Shown: piece after piece, positions 35,409-44,789 of the stretch | Position numbering within the stretch: the first letter of the stretch is position 1 | Layout: each line of letters starts with the position of its first letter | NCBI GenBank assembly: GCA_035628135.1 | Contig: DASPKM010000004.1 | Span: 310,001 to 374,000, forward strand | DNA: 64,000 nucleotides | Source: DASPKM01 sp035628135 | Lineage (GTDB): Bacteria; Bacteroidota; Bacteroidia; Chitinophagales; Chitinophagaceae | Reading direction: 5' to 3' | Program-made: the position numbers and the translations under genes | Notes under the pieces: generated by a model | Database searches by the model: none | Told to the model about the DNA's origin: nothing | Seen by the model: only the letters and a program-made list of their open reading frames with translations

Positions 35409-35445
35409 TTCGAAAATTATGTAAATCTAATCCGGAATTTTATAA
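35409..35445 (+). promoter_or_regulatory. Shared 37-bp element, copy B
   Basis: Same element as copy A, with identical outer arms and spacing. A second -7 box, TACTTTTG, lies at 35468-35475, 13 bases before the HYC_CC_PP start codon. Confidence 0.6.
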
Positions 35446-35488
35446 AACCATTGTTTACCTAATCCTATACTTTTGCAGTATCTAAAAA

Positions 35489-35932
35489 ATGCAAAGCAAG
35501 ATCACCATACGAATCAAAGCGCTTTTCCTGCTGGTGGTATTTTCTATGAATACCCTGCTTGGCTTTGCATGCTCCATAGGAGTTGACTTAGGATATAATA
35601 CCAAACATCACAAGCAGGATGCAAGCTCCCTTAAAAACGAAGCGGACCATGATTGTGGTGGCGTGGAACATGAAACAACGGCTAACACGTCCCCTGTAAA
35701 CACACATGACTGCTGTAAAGACGAGGTGCTTAAATTCAATTTATCTGATAAGAGTCCTTCTCCTACCATTAAAATCAATGCTCCCAACCACACAACATTT
35801 AGCATTGTCGCTTCATACATAATACAATCTTTCACCATCGAAGATGTTCCTTCGAACCACTATTATGTCCGCTCCGATCATCCACCTATTTTCAGGGACA
35901 TAAGAATTTCTATCCACTCATTCCGGATCTGA
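35489..35932 (+). CDS. HYC_CC_PP family secreted protein
   Basis: This encodes 147 residues with an N-terminal signal segment (ALFLLVVFSMNTLLGFAC). The family-defining spots are a His-x-Cys (HDC), the Cys pair in THDCCKDEV and the Pro pair in SDHPPIFRD near the C-terminus. His and Cys richness suggests metal binding outside the cytoplasm. These small proteins usually precede TolC-RND metal efflux genes in Bacteroidota, as here (87 bases before the TolC gene). It probably opens the operon driven by the region at 35341-35475. Confidence 0.8.
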   Translation: MQSKITIRIKALFLLVVFSMNTLLGFACSIGVDLGYNTKHHKQDASSLKNEADHDCGGVEHETTANTSPVNTHDCCKDEVLKFNLSDKSPSPTIKINAPNHTTFSIVASYIIQSFTIEDVPSNHYYVRSDHPPIFRDIRISIHSFRI

Positions 35933-36018
35933 TAATGTAAAGAACCGCAACCTGCGCGGAAAGTACCCTTGTGTCAATCAACAAGGCTTAGAATCCCATT
36001 ACATTAACTCAGAATGAT

Positions 36019-37191
36019 ATGTTCAAACGGAGTTCAATTTTACTGATGATGGTTGTCATAGTTGCTTCAGCTTCCGGCCAGCGAACGCTGTCGGAAAATG
36101 AAGCGGTGGAGCAGGCACTGAAAAATGCGCGTAATACCAATGTTGCAAACCTTACATTAACACAGCAACAGCAACTATTACGCGGCGCAGGAGGAATTGC
36201 AAATCCGCAGCTGACCCTGGAAAAGTCTCCTTATGAGCCGCTTATTGCGGGTGTTCAACAACAGTTCGACTGGCCAACCCTTTACGGTGCAAGAAAACAA
36301 TTGCAGCAGGCAAGGGTTAGGCTGGCTGAAACATCGGTAAGCTTCAATGCGCTTCAAATAAAAAGACTTGTAAGGACGGCGTACCTCCAGTTGCAATACT
36401 TGAACGAGCGATTAGTGCAGCTCAAGTACCAGGACAGCATTTATAAAGATATTAAAGCTGCGGCAGCCAGGAGTTTCGAGGCCGGACAGATCAACAAGCT
36501 GGATGAGTTATTCGCGGCAAGCCAGGCAGACAGGATCAATAATGAGATGGTAAGAGCTATTGCTGATCTTCAACAACAGCAAAGGGCCTTGCAATTGCTG
36601 ACCGGTCTCAAAGAAACAGTCATTCCCGCTAGAATTTCAGCACTTCCGCTGAACGAGCTAGCAGATACTCTAAACAACAATCCGCAGATCCGTGTATTGG
36701 AGCAAGAGGTGGAAGTGAGTAAAAATGAGCTTAAGCTGGCAAGACGTTCATTGCTGCCGTCTGTCAATGCCGGGGTATTATTTCCTACAACTAAGGAATA
36801 TGAAAACTTCCTTGGCTACCAGGTAGGCCTCTCTATTCCTCTCTGGGCAAGGCAGAACAGGAGCAGGATCGCAGCAGCAAGTACAGGTGTGGAGCTGGCA
36901 GCTGCTAACCAGCAAAATGCATTACAGCAATTGGAGAATCAATACCTGATCAACCAGGTAAATGTTCAAAAGGAACAGGCAAGCCTGCATTATTTTAATA
37001 CGGTTGCGCTTCGGCAATCTGCCGAAATCATTGAAACATCCAGACGACTGTTTGTAGCAGGACAGATAAGCTATATTGAATCGCTCAGGAATATCACAAG
37101 CGCATTTGAAACGCAAATTAATTACCTGGAAACTTTAAGAAATTATAACCAGGCTGTTATTGAATTGAATTATATAACCGGAAACCTATAG
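36019..37191 (+). CDS. cusC: TolC-family outer-membrane channel of metal efflux (CusC-like)
   Basis: This encodes 390 residues with a signal peptide ending in ASASGQ. The two-fold repeat of long helices is visible: LTLEKSPYEPLIAGVQQQFDWP with RKQLQQARVRLAETSVSF, and LSIPLWARQNRSRIAAAS with NYLETLRNYNQAVIELNYITG at the end. It forms a trimeric outer-membrane duct for the RND pump. The adaptor gene starts 2 bases after this stop codon. The symbol reflects gene order and family, not proven metal preference. Confidence 0.88.
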   Translation: MFKRSSILLMMVVIVASASGQRTLSENEAVEQALKNARNTNVANLTLTQQQQLLRGAGGIANPQLTLEKSPYEPLIAGVQQQFDWPTLYGARKQLQQARVRLAETSVSFNALQIKRLVRTAYLQLQYLNERLVQLKYQDSIYKDIKAAAARSFEAGQINKLDELFAASQADRINNEMVRAIADLQQQQRALQLLTGLKETVIPARISALPLNELADTLNNNPQIRVLEQEVEVSKNELKLARRSLLPSVNAGVLFPTTKEYENFLGYQVGLSIPLWARQNRSRIAAASTGVELAAANQQNALQQLENQYLINQVNVQKEQASLHYFNTVALRQSAEIIETSRRLFVAGQISYIESLRNITSAFETQINYLETLRNYNQAVIELNYITGNL

Positions 37192-37193
37192 GT

Positions 37194-38861
37194 ATGTATA
37201 AATATATTTTATCCCTGGTTGGTATATTATCCTTTGTCCCGTTGTGGGCACACGATGGAGATGATCATGCTGCTGCCGGTAAAGGTGCAAAGCCAACAGC
37301 TACGGCTTATTTCAGTGTTGAAGCCTTCTCAGATAAATACGAGGCTTTGCTTAAGTACGGGACCATCGCGCCTGGACGTGAGAGTTCTCTAAAACTGTAT
37401 CTGGCAGAATTCAATTCTAACCGGCCAATAGATAGTGCGGATGTAAAAGTAACGGTAAGCGGAGCGGCCAATCTACCCTTGAAAGTGGTTAAAGTAGATA
37501 AAGGCATCTACGAGTTGACGGGGATATTTCCTGCCAGGCAGGCTTACAACCTAAATGTAAGCATCAACGCAAGGCTTGGCGCAGACCTTCTACAGCTAAC
37601 TAAAGTGGAAATAGGTAAGGAATTTTCAACCGAAGAAGATACAGTTCATGCGCATTGGTACGGCAGCAATTGGTTCTTCGCCATTATGGGTTTGATTGCT
37701 GGATTATTGATTATGTTCCTGCTTATGAAAAGAAGAAATCAGAGGACGATAACCGGCCTGTTTATAGGACTGTGCTTGTTTCCAACAGCGGCTAACTTAG
37801 ACGCTGTGGCACACGATGGTCATGACGACAAAGCAAAAGCATCCGGTACGTTATCTAATGCATTCATAGTACAAAAGGAAACACAATTCCTTTTCAACAT
37901 ACTTACTCAAAAGCTGACGACTGGCGATTTCAATGAAACTTCAACCCTATTGGGAACCGTGGTACCTGCACCTGCAGGACAAGCTGTAATTCAATCGCCG
38001 CAAGTTGGAAAAATAGTTTCATTAAAAGTAAACCCCGGTCAGCAGGTATCAAGAGGACAAGTGCTTGCCGTGATCGAGCAACAGGTGGATGCGGGAACTC
38101 AGATTGACATCATTTCACAGAGAAATACAATTGATGCGGAGTACCAGGCGGCCAAAGCGCAATATGAGAGATTGAAATCTATTGAAGATATAGCTGCTAA
38201 GAAAGACCTTACAGAAGCCAAAGCAAGGTATGACGCTGCCCGCCGTAACAAACAACTTTTTGATGCCAATGCAGGCAGGAATGCAGGGAGCAGCAAACTG
38301 GTAACGCTTACAAGCCCTATAAGTGGCGTGGTAGGAACATTCAACTATGCCATCGGAGCAGTGGTAAATGCCGGGCAGACCTTATTTGAGGTAACTAATC
38401 TCAGTAATGTATATGTTGAAGCGCAATTGTTTGCTGCGGACGCTGATAAGCTAAAGTCGGCCACCAGATTTACTGTTTCTCCTGTAACAAATGATACCGC
38501 TCAATTTGCCGTCAGGCTTGTGTCCGGCGCCCAATCGGTGAACCAGGAGAACCAGGCCCAGCGTGTAATATTCCAGCTAATGAGCCCTTCGGGACAGTTC
38601 AGGATTGGCGAGAACATCAATCTGCGGGTTTATAGTAACACTGTGATTCGGAAGGCTATAATCCCTTCAGAGGCAATTACAGAGGTAAATGGAAGGCCGG
38701 CCGTATTCATTAAGGATAAGGCTGAAGTGTACAGCATCAGCTTTATTTCAGCAGGGCAAACAAATGGAAAATATACCGTCATCAGTAAAGGCGCTGAAGA
38801 AGGAGAAAGAATTGTTACACAAAATGTATATCAAATGAAAACCATGTATTTGAATCAATAA
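37194..38861 (+). CDS. cusB: RND periplasmic adaptor with N-terminal extra module (CusB-like)
   Basis: This encodes 555 residues, longer than usual adaptors (about 350-450). The N-terminal part has a signal segment, AHDGDDHAAAG and an Ig-like region. A membrane helix follows at about 160-178 (WFFAIMGLIAGLLIMFLLM), then a second signal-like segment (about 186-205) and a second VAHDGHDDKA. The classic adaptor follows: lipoyl-like halves (VGKIVSLKVNPGQQVSRGQVL and LTSPISGVVGTFNYAIG), a helical hairpin between them, and beta-barrel and membrane-proximal domains. It links CusA to CusC. The layout looks like a fusion of a membrane-anchored metal-sensing module to a complete adaptor. Confidence 0.87.
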   Translation: MYKYILSLVGILSFVPLWAHDGDDHAAAGKGAKPTATAYFSVEAFSDKYEALLKYGTIAPGRESSLKLYLAEFNSNRPIDSADVKVTVSGAANLPLKVVKVDKGIYELTGIFPARQAYNLNVSINARLGADLLQLTKVEIGKEFSTEEDTVHAHWYGSNWFFAIMGLIAGLLIMFLLMKRRNQRTITGLFIGLCLFPTAANLDAVAHDGHDDKAKASGTLSNAFIVQKETQFLFNILTQKLTTGDFNETSTLLGTVVPAPAGQAVIQSPQVGKIVSLKVNPGQQVSRGQVLAVIEQQVDAGTQIDIISQRNTIDAEYQAAKAQYERLKSIEDIAAKKDLTEAKARYDAARRNKQLFDANAGRNAGSSKLVTLTSPISGVVGTFNYAIGAVVNAGQTLFEVTNLSNVYVEAQLFAADADKLKSATRFTVSPVTNDTAQFAVRLVSGAQSVNQENQAQRVIFQLMSPSGQFRIGENINLRVYSNTVIRKAIIPSEAITEVNGRPAVFIKDKAEVYSISFISAGQTNGKYTVISKGAEEGERIVTQNVYQMKTMYLNQ

Positions 38862-38887
38862 ACAAACAACAATAAACTATAAGCAAA

Positions 38888-39859
38888 ATGAAACAAAGAT
38901 TAAAGATCGGAATTGCGGGCTTAATAATCAGCTCTTCACTGGCATTTGCCGCATGCGGCGGTAATGCATCAAAAGCAAATGATATGAGTGATACAACGCA
39001 GGCGGAAGCTGGGCATCAACACATATACGCATGCCCTATGCATCCTGAAGTTACAGGCAAGGAAGGCGACACTTGCCCCAAATGCGGCATGAAGCTGGAA
39101 CACAACGACAATGCAGGTGCAAATGCCAATAACTATTTTATGGAATTCTCTGTAAATCCTTCAACGGTTAATCCTAACCAGGAAGTAACATTGTCATTGA
39201 CGCCCAAGATTAAAGGAAATGAGAAAGAGCAGGTGCCCTTAGACATAGAACATGAAAAGAAAATCCACCTGATACTGGTGAGCGATGACCTTTCGTGGTT
39301 CGATCACATCCATCCAGAATACACTGCTGACGGATCGTATAAGGTGAGCACAAAGTTTCCTGCCGGTGGCAAATACACCTTGTTCGCAGACTACAAACCA
39401 ACGGGTGGCAACCACGCGTTGGATAAACTAACAGTTGATGTAACGGGAACTGCTCCTGCTGCGAAGACTTACACCACCGATAAACTCACGGGCGATGCGG
39501 GCGATGGGTTTACAGTCACGCTCACTCCATCCGGTGGTAAATTCATTACAGAAGTTCCTATGCATATAGCGGGTGCTGTAAAACTGAATGGTAAAGACGT
39601 TGATCCAAACACGCTTGAAAATTATCTGGGTGCAAAAGCGCACATGGTGGTGGTGAGTCGTGATGAAAAGGAGTACCTGCACGTTCATCCCGCTGTTGAA
39701 GGTGGAAAATTTGACCTGCATACTACGTTTGAAAAACCTGGCATATACCGTGGGTGGATCCAATTTCAATCGAAAGGGAAAATATACACTGCCGATTTTG
39801 TGATGGATGTAAAGAAGGGCACTGACGAAGACAAGAAGAATGCGGGTGCGGGACACTAA
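38888..39859 (+). CDS. Heavy-metal-binding-domain lipoprotein
   Basis: This encodes 323 residues. The N-terminus is a lipoprotein signal (LAFAACGG). A heavy-metal-binding domain follows at about residues 42-75: YACPMHPEV and CPKCGMKLE, with three Cys and several His and Met. Two beta-rich Ig-like regions contain His clusters (FDHIHPEY, YLHVHP) that recall copper-binding CopC-like or plastocyanin-like folds. It probably binds copper in the periplasm and delivers it to the pump. It lies inside the efflux operon between adaptor and pump. Confidence 0.87.
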   Translation: MKQRLKIGIAGLIISSSLAFAACGGNASKANDMSDTTQAEAGHQHIYACPMHPEVTGKEGDTCPKCGMKLEHNDNAGANANNYFMEFSVNPSTVNPNQEVTLSLTPKIKGNEKEQVPLDIEHEKKIHLILVSDDLSWFDHIHPEYTADGSYKVSTKFPAGGKYTLFADYKPTGGNHALDKLTVDVTGTAPAAKTYTTDKLTGDAGDGFTVTLTPSGGKFITEVPMHIAGAVKLNGKDVDPNTLENYLGAKAHMVVVSRDEKEYLHVHPAVEGGKFDLHTTFEKPGIYRGWIQFQSKGKIYTADFVMDVKKGTDEDKKNAGAGH

Positions 39860-39876
39860 TCAAAAAAAGAATACTT

Positions 39877-40461
39877 ATGCATTTTTTCAAAGCATTTCTT
39901 TTGATACAATTCACTTCTGTAATTCTTATTGCCTGCGCCGATTCTGGTTCAGGCAGTAAGAACGATGCTGACATTGACAATAATGCTGCAAAAACCGATA
40001 CTTCTAAAAAGAGCATTCCGTCGCAAGTAAGTAAAGAAATCGGAAATGCTGAATTAGCAATTAAATACCATTCACCGGCAGTTCGCGGAAGGATCATCTG
40101 GGGTGGGTTGGTGCCTTATGATAATGTGTGGGTGACCGGCGCTCATAAGGCTACTTCCATTGAAGTATCAAACGATTTTATGGTTGGAGAGCAGCGGATA
40201 CCGGATGGTAAATATGCCATTTTCACAATTCCATCAAAAGACGAGTGGACGGTGATCATTAACAAGAATTGGGATCAGCATTTGGCAGATGAGTACACTG
40301 AGATAGATGATGTTGTGCGGATCAAGGTAAAACCGGTTGCGCTGGCTGATACAGTAGAAAGATTAAGATACGATATAGAACAATCGGGAGAACGGCTTGC
40401 AAATGTTCGCATCAGTTGGGAAAAGCTGCAGGTGGCGTTCTCCATTCAGATAGTTGATTAA
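39877..40461 (+). CDS. DUF2911 lipoprotein
   Basis: This encodes 194 residues with a lipobox (LIACADS). The DUF2911 core is seen in YHSPAVRGRIIWGGLVPYD, VWVTGAHKATSIEVS, IPDGKYAIFTIPSKDEWTV and NKNWDQH. The family is common and secreted in Bacteroidota, with no known function. It starts 17 bases after the metal-binding lipoprotein gene and ends 16 bases before the pump gene, so it belongs to the efflux operon. That suggests an envelope role linked to metal stress. Confidence 0.88.
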   Translation: MHFFKAFLLIQFTSVILIACADSGSGSKNDADIDNNAAKTDTSKKSIPSQVSKEIGNAELAIKYHSPAVRGRIIWGGLVPYDNVWVTGAHKATSIEVSNDFMVGEQRIPDGKYAIFTIPSKDEWTVIINKNWDQHLADEYTEIDDVVRIKVKPVALADTVERLRYDIEQSGERLANVRISWEKLQVAFSIQIVD

Positions 40462-40477
40462 ATGCTAAGGAACATAT

Positions 40478-43400
40478 ATGCTTAACAGGCTCATTAGATT
40501 TTCGCTTGAGAACAGGCTTTTTGTGATAGCATTGGCTGCACTGGTAATGGTGTATGGAGCCATTACATTGGTAAACTTGCCTGTTGATGTGTTGCCCGAT
40601 CTCAACAGGCCCCGCGTAACCATTTTTCTTGAAGCGAATGGTATGGCGCCTGAGGAAGTGGAATCGCAGGTAAACCTCCCGGTAGAAACTTCATTGAACG
40701 GTGCACCTGGTGTGGAAGTGGTAAGATCTGTTGCATCACCTGGGCTGGGAATGGTATTCGTGGAATTTGACTGGAAAACAGAAATTTATAGAGCAAGGCA
40801 ATTAACTGCTGAGAAACTTCAGTCCGTTCAGTTACCGGAAGGTATAGCGGCACAATTAGGGCCTATCAGCTCCATCATGGGACAAATCATGATGGTGGCT
40901 GTTACAGGGGACACCACTTCACCTGCCGAGTTAAGGACCTTATCGGATTTTACCATCAGGCGAAGGTTGATGAGCATTAAAGGTGTGTCGCAGGTGATCC
41001 CTATCGGTGGAGACCGGCTTCAATACCAGGTGCTGGTGTCCTCCGAGAAATTGCGGCAGTATAATGTGTCGATCAATGATGTTGATAATGCGCTTCAGCA
41101 AACCAATCAGAATACGACGGGCGGTTTTGTGAATAACAAAGGTTCGGAGGTGCTCATAAGGAATATTGCAAGGGCGCGGTCATTGGACGATCTTGCCAAC
41201 ACCGTCATTTCCAATACGAATGGGGCGCCGGTTTTATTAAAACAAGTGGCTGAGGTGAAATTTGGTGGACCGGTCAAGCGTGGAGATGGCTCCTTTAATG
41301 GCAAGCCTGCGGTGATTCTTAGTATCGAAAAGCAACCGACGGCAAGCACCGTTGATTTAAGCAATGAAATCCTGGAAGCAATTGAAGAAATCCAGGCGAG
41401 CCTGCCAGCCGACGTAAAGATCCATACAGATGTCTTTCAGCAAAGGAATTTTATCGTCAACTCCATTACAAATGTGGAACATGCATTGAGAGACGGTTTT
41501 ATCCTGGTGATTATTATTCTCTTCCTCTTTCTTTTGAACTTCAGGACCACTATCATTACGTTGACGGCTATACCTCTGTCCATCATCATTACTGCCATCG
41601 TATTTAAGTTCTTTAATATTTCCATCAACACTTTAACTCTTGGAGGATTGGCAATAGCTATTGGTGAATTAGTAGATGACGCCATTGTAGACGTTGAAAA
41701 TGTTTACAGGAGGTTAAAGGAGAACTGGGCAAGGCCTGACCCTCAACCTACCTTAAAAGTCATATATAAAGCCAGCAGTGAAGTGCGAAACTCTATTGTG
41801 TATGCCACCATTATCGTTGTGCTGGTATTTATTCCACTGTTTTACCTGCAGGGAATTGAGGGAAGGATATTCGCGCCTCTTGGAATAGCATACATTACAT
41901 CGATCATTGCTTCGCTGTTTGTATCACTAACTGTAACACCTGCGCTTTGTAGTTATTTCCTTGGAAGGAAAGAACATTTACGGCAGGTAAATCTGAAGTT
42001 CTGGAAGAAGCGCCGAAAACCAGAAGTAGATACAGTGCATGAGGACGATAGCCCGCTTGTAAGATGGTTAAAGCGCCAGGATACAAAACTGTTGCATTGG
42101 GGATTAAGGAGACCAAAGCTCATTATCGGGTTTGCGATTGCACTGATCGTTGCTTCAATCGGAATTGCGTCTCTCTTCGGAACTGAATTTCTTCCCTCGT
42201 TCAATGAAGGAAGTTATACCGTAAATGTGCTTGCGCCTGCTGGCACATCGCTGGAAGAGTCCAATAAGATCGGTTCAATAGCTGAACAACAAATATTGAA
42301 AGTGCCCGAAGTAGCGCTCACTTCAAGGCGCACGGGCAGGGCAGAACTGGATGAACATGCAGAACCTCCAAGCTATACTGAGATTGATGTTGCCCTGAAG
42401 CCTGGCTATGAAAGGGACAGGGATGAAGTGTTGGCGGATATTCGGGAGAACCTCTCTGTATTAAAAGGCATCAGCGTAAATATCGGGCAACCTATTTCGC
42501 ACCGCCTTGATCATTTATTATCCGGAGTAAGGGCGCAGGTAGCGGTAAAAATATTCGGGAATGATCTTACTGAACTTCGAACTAACGCTGTGCAACTCAG
42601 CAATGTGATAAGAGAAGTTCCAGGCGTGGTGGACGTGCAAATCGAAAACCAGGTGATGGTTCCACAGCTAATGGTAAAGCTCGACCGAAATGCTGTGCAG
42701 CGATATGGTTTACAAGTGGGCAAAGTAGCGGAAGACATGGAGATATTTTACAATGGAAAAGTGGTAGGCCAGATATTGGATGGACAAAGGGCATTTGATA
42801 TTGTATTAAGAACAGATGATAGTACAAGAAAAGACCTGGATGCGATCCGCAATACACAAATCGCTTTGCCTAATGGTTCATTGATACCGCTTAGCCAGGT
42901 GGCTTCTATTGAACTGGAAAATGGCATCAACACCATTAATCATGAAAACACCCAGCGCAGAATCGTTGTGTCAGCAAATGTGGAAGGCCGTGATCTTGGA
43001 AGTACGGTAAAGGACATGCAGGCAAGGGTGGGCCAGGAATTGAAGATGCCAGAAGGATATTATTTGCAATGGGGAGGTCAGTTTGAAAGCCAGCAATCCG
43101 CTTCGAAGCTGATCACTATTCTTAGTTTGTTTTCGCTGGCAGGCATCTTCCTTGTGCTGTACAGCCATTTTAAATCTACTGCCATTGCATTGCAGATCAT
43201 GCTGAACATCCCTTTGGCTTTGATAGGCAGTGTTATTACTGTGTTGTTAACTGGTGGCGTATTCTCCATTGCCACGTTGGTAGGCTTTATTACGCTGACT
43301 GGTATTGCTTCGCGGAATGGCATCATGATGATCTCCCATTACATCCATTTGGTGGAGCATGAGGGAGAGACCTTTGGTGATAACATGGTCATTCGCGGTT

Positions 43401-43642
43401 CACTCGAGCGACTGGTTCCGGTCTTAATGACGGCGTTGGTAGCGGCGTTGGCGTTGATCCCTTTAACGCTTGATCCGTCAGCGCCGGGAAAGGAAATTCT
43501 TTATCCTGTTGCAACCGTTATTCTTGGTGGGCTAATCAGTTCTACTTTACTGGACATCATTGTTACGCCTGTCGTATTCAGGAGATATGGCGAGAAGGCA
43601 TTGAAAAGATACCTGGATGCTCAAAAGCGTACTGACCTTTAA
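40478..43642 (+). CDS. cusA: HME-type RND efflux pump (CusA/CzcA family)
   Basis: This encodes 1054 residues with the RND layout: one N-terminal helix, a large periplasmic loop, six helices, a second loop and the final helices. Family marks include LPVDVLPDLNRPRV, AAQLGPISSIMGQIM, and the charged fourth helix AIGELVDDAIVDVENVYRRL, where the Asp residues carry protons in heavy-metal pumps. It exports a metal cation, most likely Cu(I)/Ag(I) given the HMA and metal-binding neighbours, but Co/Zn/Cd cannot be excluded. It is the last intact gene of the efflux operon. Confidence 0.92.
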   Translation: MLNRLIRFSLENRLFVIALAALVMVYGAITLVNLPVDVLPDLNRPRVTIFLEANGMAPEEVESQVNLPVETSLNGAPGVEVVRSVASPGLGMVFVEFDWKTEIYRARQLTAEKLQSVQLPEGIAAQLGPISSIMGQIMMVAVTGDTTSPAELRTLSDFTIRRRLMSIKGVSQVIPIGGDRLQYQVLVSSEKLRQYNVSINDVDNALQQTNQNTTGGFVNNKGSEVLIRNIARARSLDDLANTVISNTNGAPVLLKQVAEVKFGGPVKRGDGSFNGKPAVILSIEKQPTASTVDLSNEILEAIEEIQASLPADVKIHTDVFQQRNFIVNSITNVEHALRDGFILVIIILFLFLLNFRTTIITLTAIPLSIIITAIVFKFFNISINTLTLGGLAIAIGELVDDAIVDVENVYRRLKENWARPDPQPTLKVIYKASSEVRNSIVYATIIVVLVFIPLFYLQGIEGRIFAPLGIAYITSIIASLFVSLTVTPALCSYFLGRKEHLRQVNLKFWKKRRKPEVDTVHEDDSPLVRWLKRQDTKLLHWGLRRPKLIIGFAIALIVASIGIASLFGTEFLPSFNEGSYTVNVLAPAGTSLEESNKIGSIAEQQILKVPEVALTSRRTGRAELDEHAEPPSYTEIDVALKPGYERDRDEVLADIRENLSVLKGISVNIGQPISHRLDHLLSGVRAQVAVKIFGNDLTELRTNAVQLSNVIREVPGVVDVQIENQVMVPQLMVKLDRNAVQRYGLQVGKVAEDMEIFYNGKVVGQILDGQRAFDIVLRTDDSTRKDLDAIRNTQIALPNGSLIPLSQVASIELENGINTINHENTQRRIVVSANVEGRDLGSTVKDMQARVGQELKMPEGYYLQWGGQFESQQSASKLITILSLFSLAGIFLVLYSHFKSTAIALQIMLNIPLALIGSVITVLLTGGVFSIATLVGFITLTGIASRNGIMMISHYIHLVEHEGETFGDNMVIRGSLERLVPVLMTALVAALALIPLTLDPSAPGKEILYPVATVILGGLISSTLLDIIVTPVVFRRYGEKALKRYLDAQKRTDL

Positions 43643-43654
43643 AAATTGTTTTTT

Positions 43655-44089
43655 ATGGCTCACCATTCCGGCCATTCGTCATGATCATGGTCACCACGAA
43701 CATCATAATGATCATCATCTCATCATTCCAAGCCAATGGATGATTCTTTTCAGGGACATGAACAAAAGGAATGCTCCGCAACTGAAGGAAGCAACCTTCC
43801 TTTATGGAAATCGGAGAATTTTGAATACCAGCAAGGCGCTCGCCTTAGTGCAATGATAAATGGTAAGAGGATAAGAGTTGCTGGGCCTAATTATTTCAAG
43901 CAACATCATAAGCCGTTGCCTGCTATTCCTGCAGAAGCAGATCAGCAAGCTGAAACCGTCAATTTCTTAATGATCGATGATGAAGTTGCTGGAATTGTTA
44001 CGCTTATAAGTAGTAGTAATTCCAGTAGCTGCCGGTATTCTTTATCCAAAGTTTATCTTAAGCCCTGCATCAGGGCAAAAACTGTCTAA
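43655..44089 (+). pseudogene. Copper P-type ATPase remnant
   Basis: The ATG at 43655 starts MAHHSGHSS, then a stop. In the next frame comes HDHGHHEHHNDHH, the His-rich leader of CopB-type ATPases. All the membrane and most cytoplasmic domains are missing. From about 43810 a frame reads SENFEYQQGARLSAMINGKRI, VAGPNYF and VNFLMIDDEVAGIVTL, which belongs to the nucleotide-binding part. The frame then degrades to a stop at 44089. The parts are joined by a large deletion of roughly 1.5 kb judged from normal length. It lies 13 bases after cusA. Confidence 0.75.
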
Positions 44090-44138
44090 ATTACCGTATT
44101 CTTAAATTTTATTCCGGATATATCATCGTCTACCCTAC

Positions 44139-44789
44139 TCAATGACCACCTATGCCAATTCCAAAAAGGTGTAATAATCCAACCAACAACATCAGGAAAA
44201 TGATTCCAAGCAATATATATAATCCAAAAGGTTTTCTTTTGACAGACTTTTTGTCTATCGTAATCTCATCCTGTGATTCTTTCTCTTTTAGCCCATATTG
44301 AATTTTGCCCCAAGGTTTGTATACCGATATCGTTATGATTATGAGTAAAACGAACAAAGCGGCAGCCGCATCGCCGATAAGTTGGATGCGTAGGTCCCGA
44401 AGATCAGTATCCGATATGAATGTTGCTGAAGCCACATCAGCTAAGTAACTAATTGGTTGCATGTGCATCAGTAACAAGAGGGTCGAAAGAATAGTCAGTA
44501 AAAGCTTCACCACAATCCAATAGTGCTTAAACAAACCCCATGGTGTAACAAGCGATTGAATAAGGCCAGACAACAAGGCCCCGAGGCACGCAGGTAAAAT
44601 TACAAACCATGTACTCGATCCCATGGCAATATACATGGCCCGGACTATTTGAGGATTTTGGCTGGTGAAGCCGGTAACGGAAAGAACAAGGAAAACAGCT
44701 ACAGCACCAAACCAACCTACTGAAAAAGTAATATGCGTGGTGAGCATTAGTTTGCGCAAAGCAGCCGTCATAATAGTTATTTCATGCAA
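44139..44789 (-). CDS. DUF2269-like integral membrane protein
   Basis: This encodes 216 residues. Four hydrophobic helices near the N-terminal side (KLMLTTHITFSVGWFGAV, STWFVILPACLGALLSGLI, IVVKLLLTILSTLLLLMH, AAALFVLLIIITISVY), a polar loop, and a last helix (YILLGIIFLMLLVGLLHLFG). The pattern with a His in the first helix resembles DUF2269/CopD-like families that may bind haem or copper. It is encoded against the efflux operon at its right edge. Function unknown. Confidence 0.65.
   Translation of the reverse strand: MHEITIMTAALRKLMLTTHITFSVGWFGAVAVFLVLSVTGFTSQNPQIVRAMYIAMGSSTWFVILPACLGALLSGLIQSLVTPWGLFKHYWIVVKLLLTILSTLLLLMHMQPISYLADVASATFISDTDLRDLRIQLIGDAAAALFVLLIIITISVYKPWGKIQYGLKEKESQDEITIDKKSVKRKPFGLYILLGIIFLMLLVGLLHLFGIGIGGH

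Larger units (their letters stand above)
35160..35488. other. Control region between the HMA and HYC_CC_PP genes
   Basis: These 329 bases hold no convincing gene. They contain a promoter-like pair (35341-35371), shared element B (35409-35445) and a second TAnnTTTG box (35468-35475). Confidence 0.5.
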
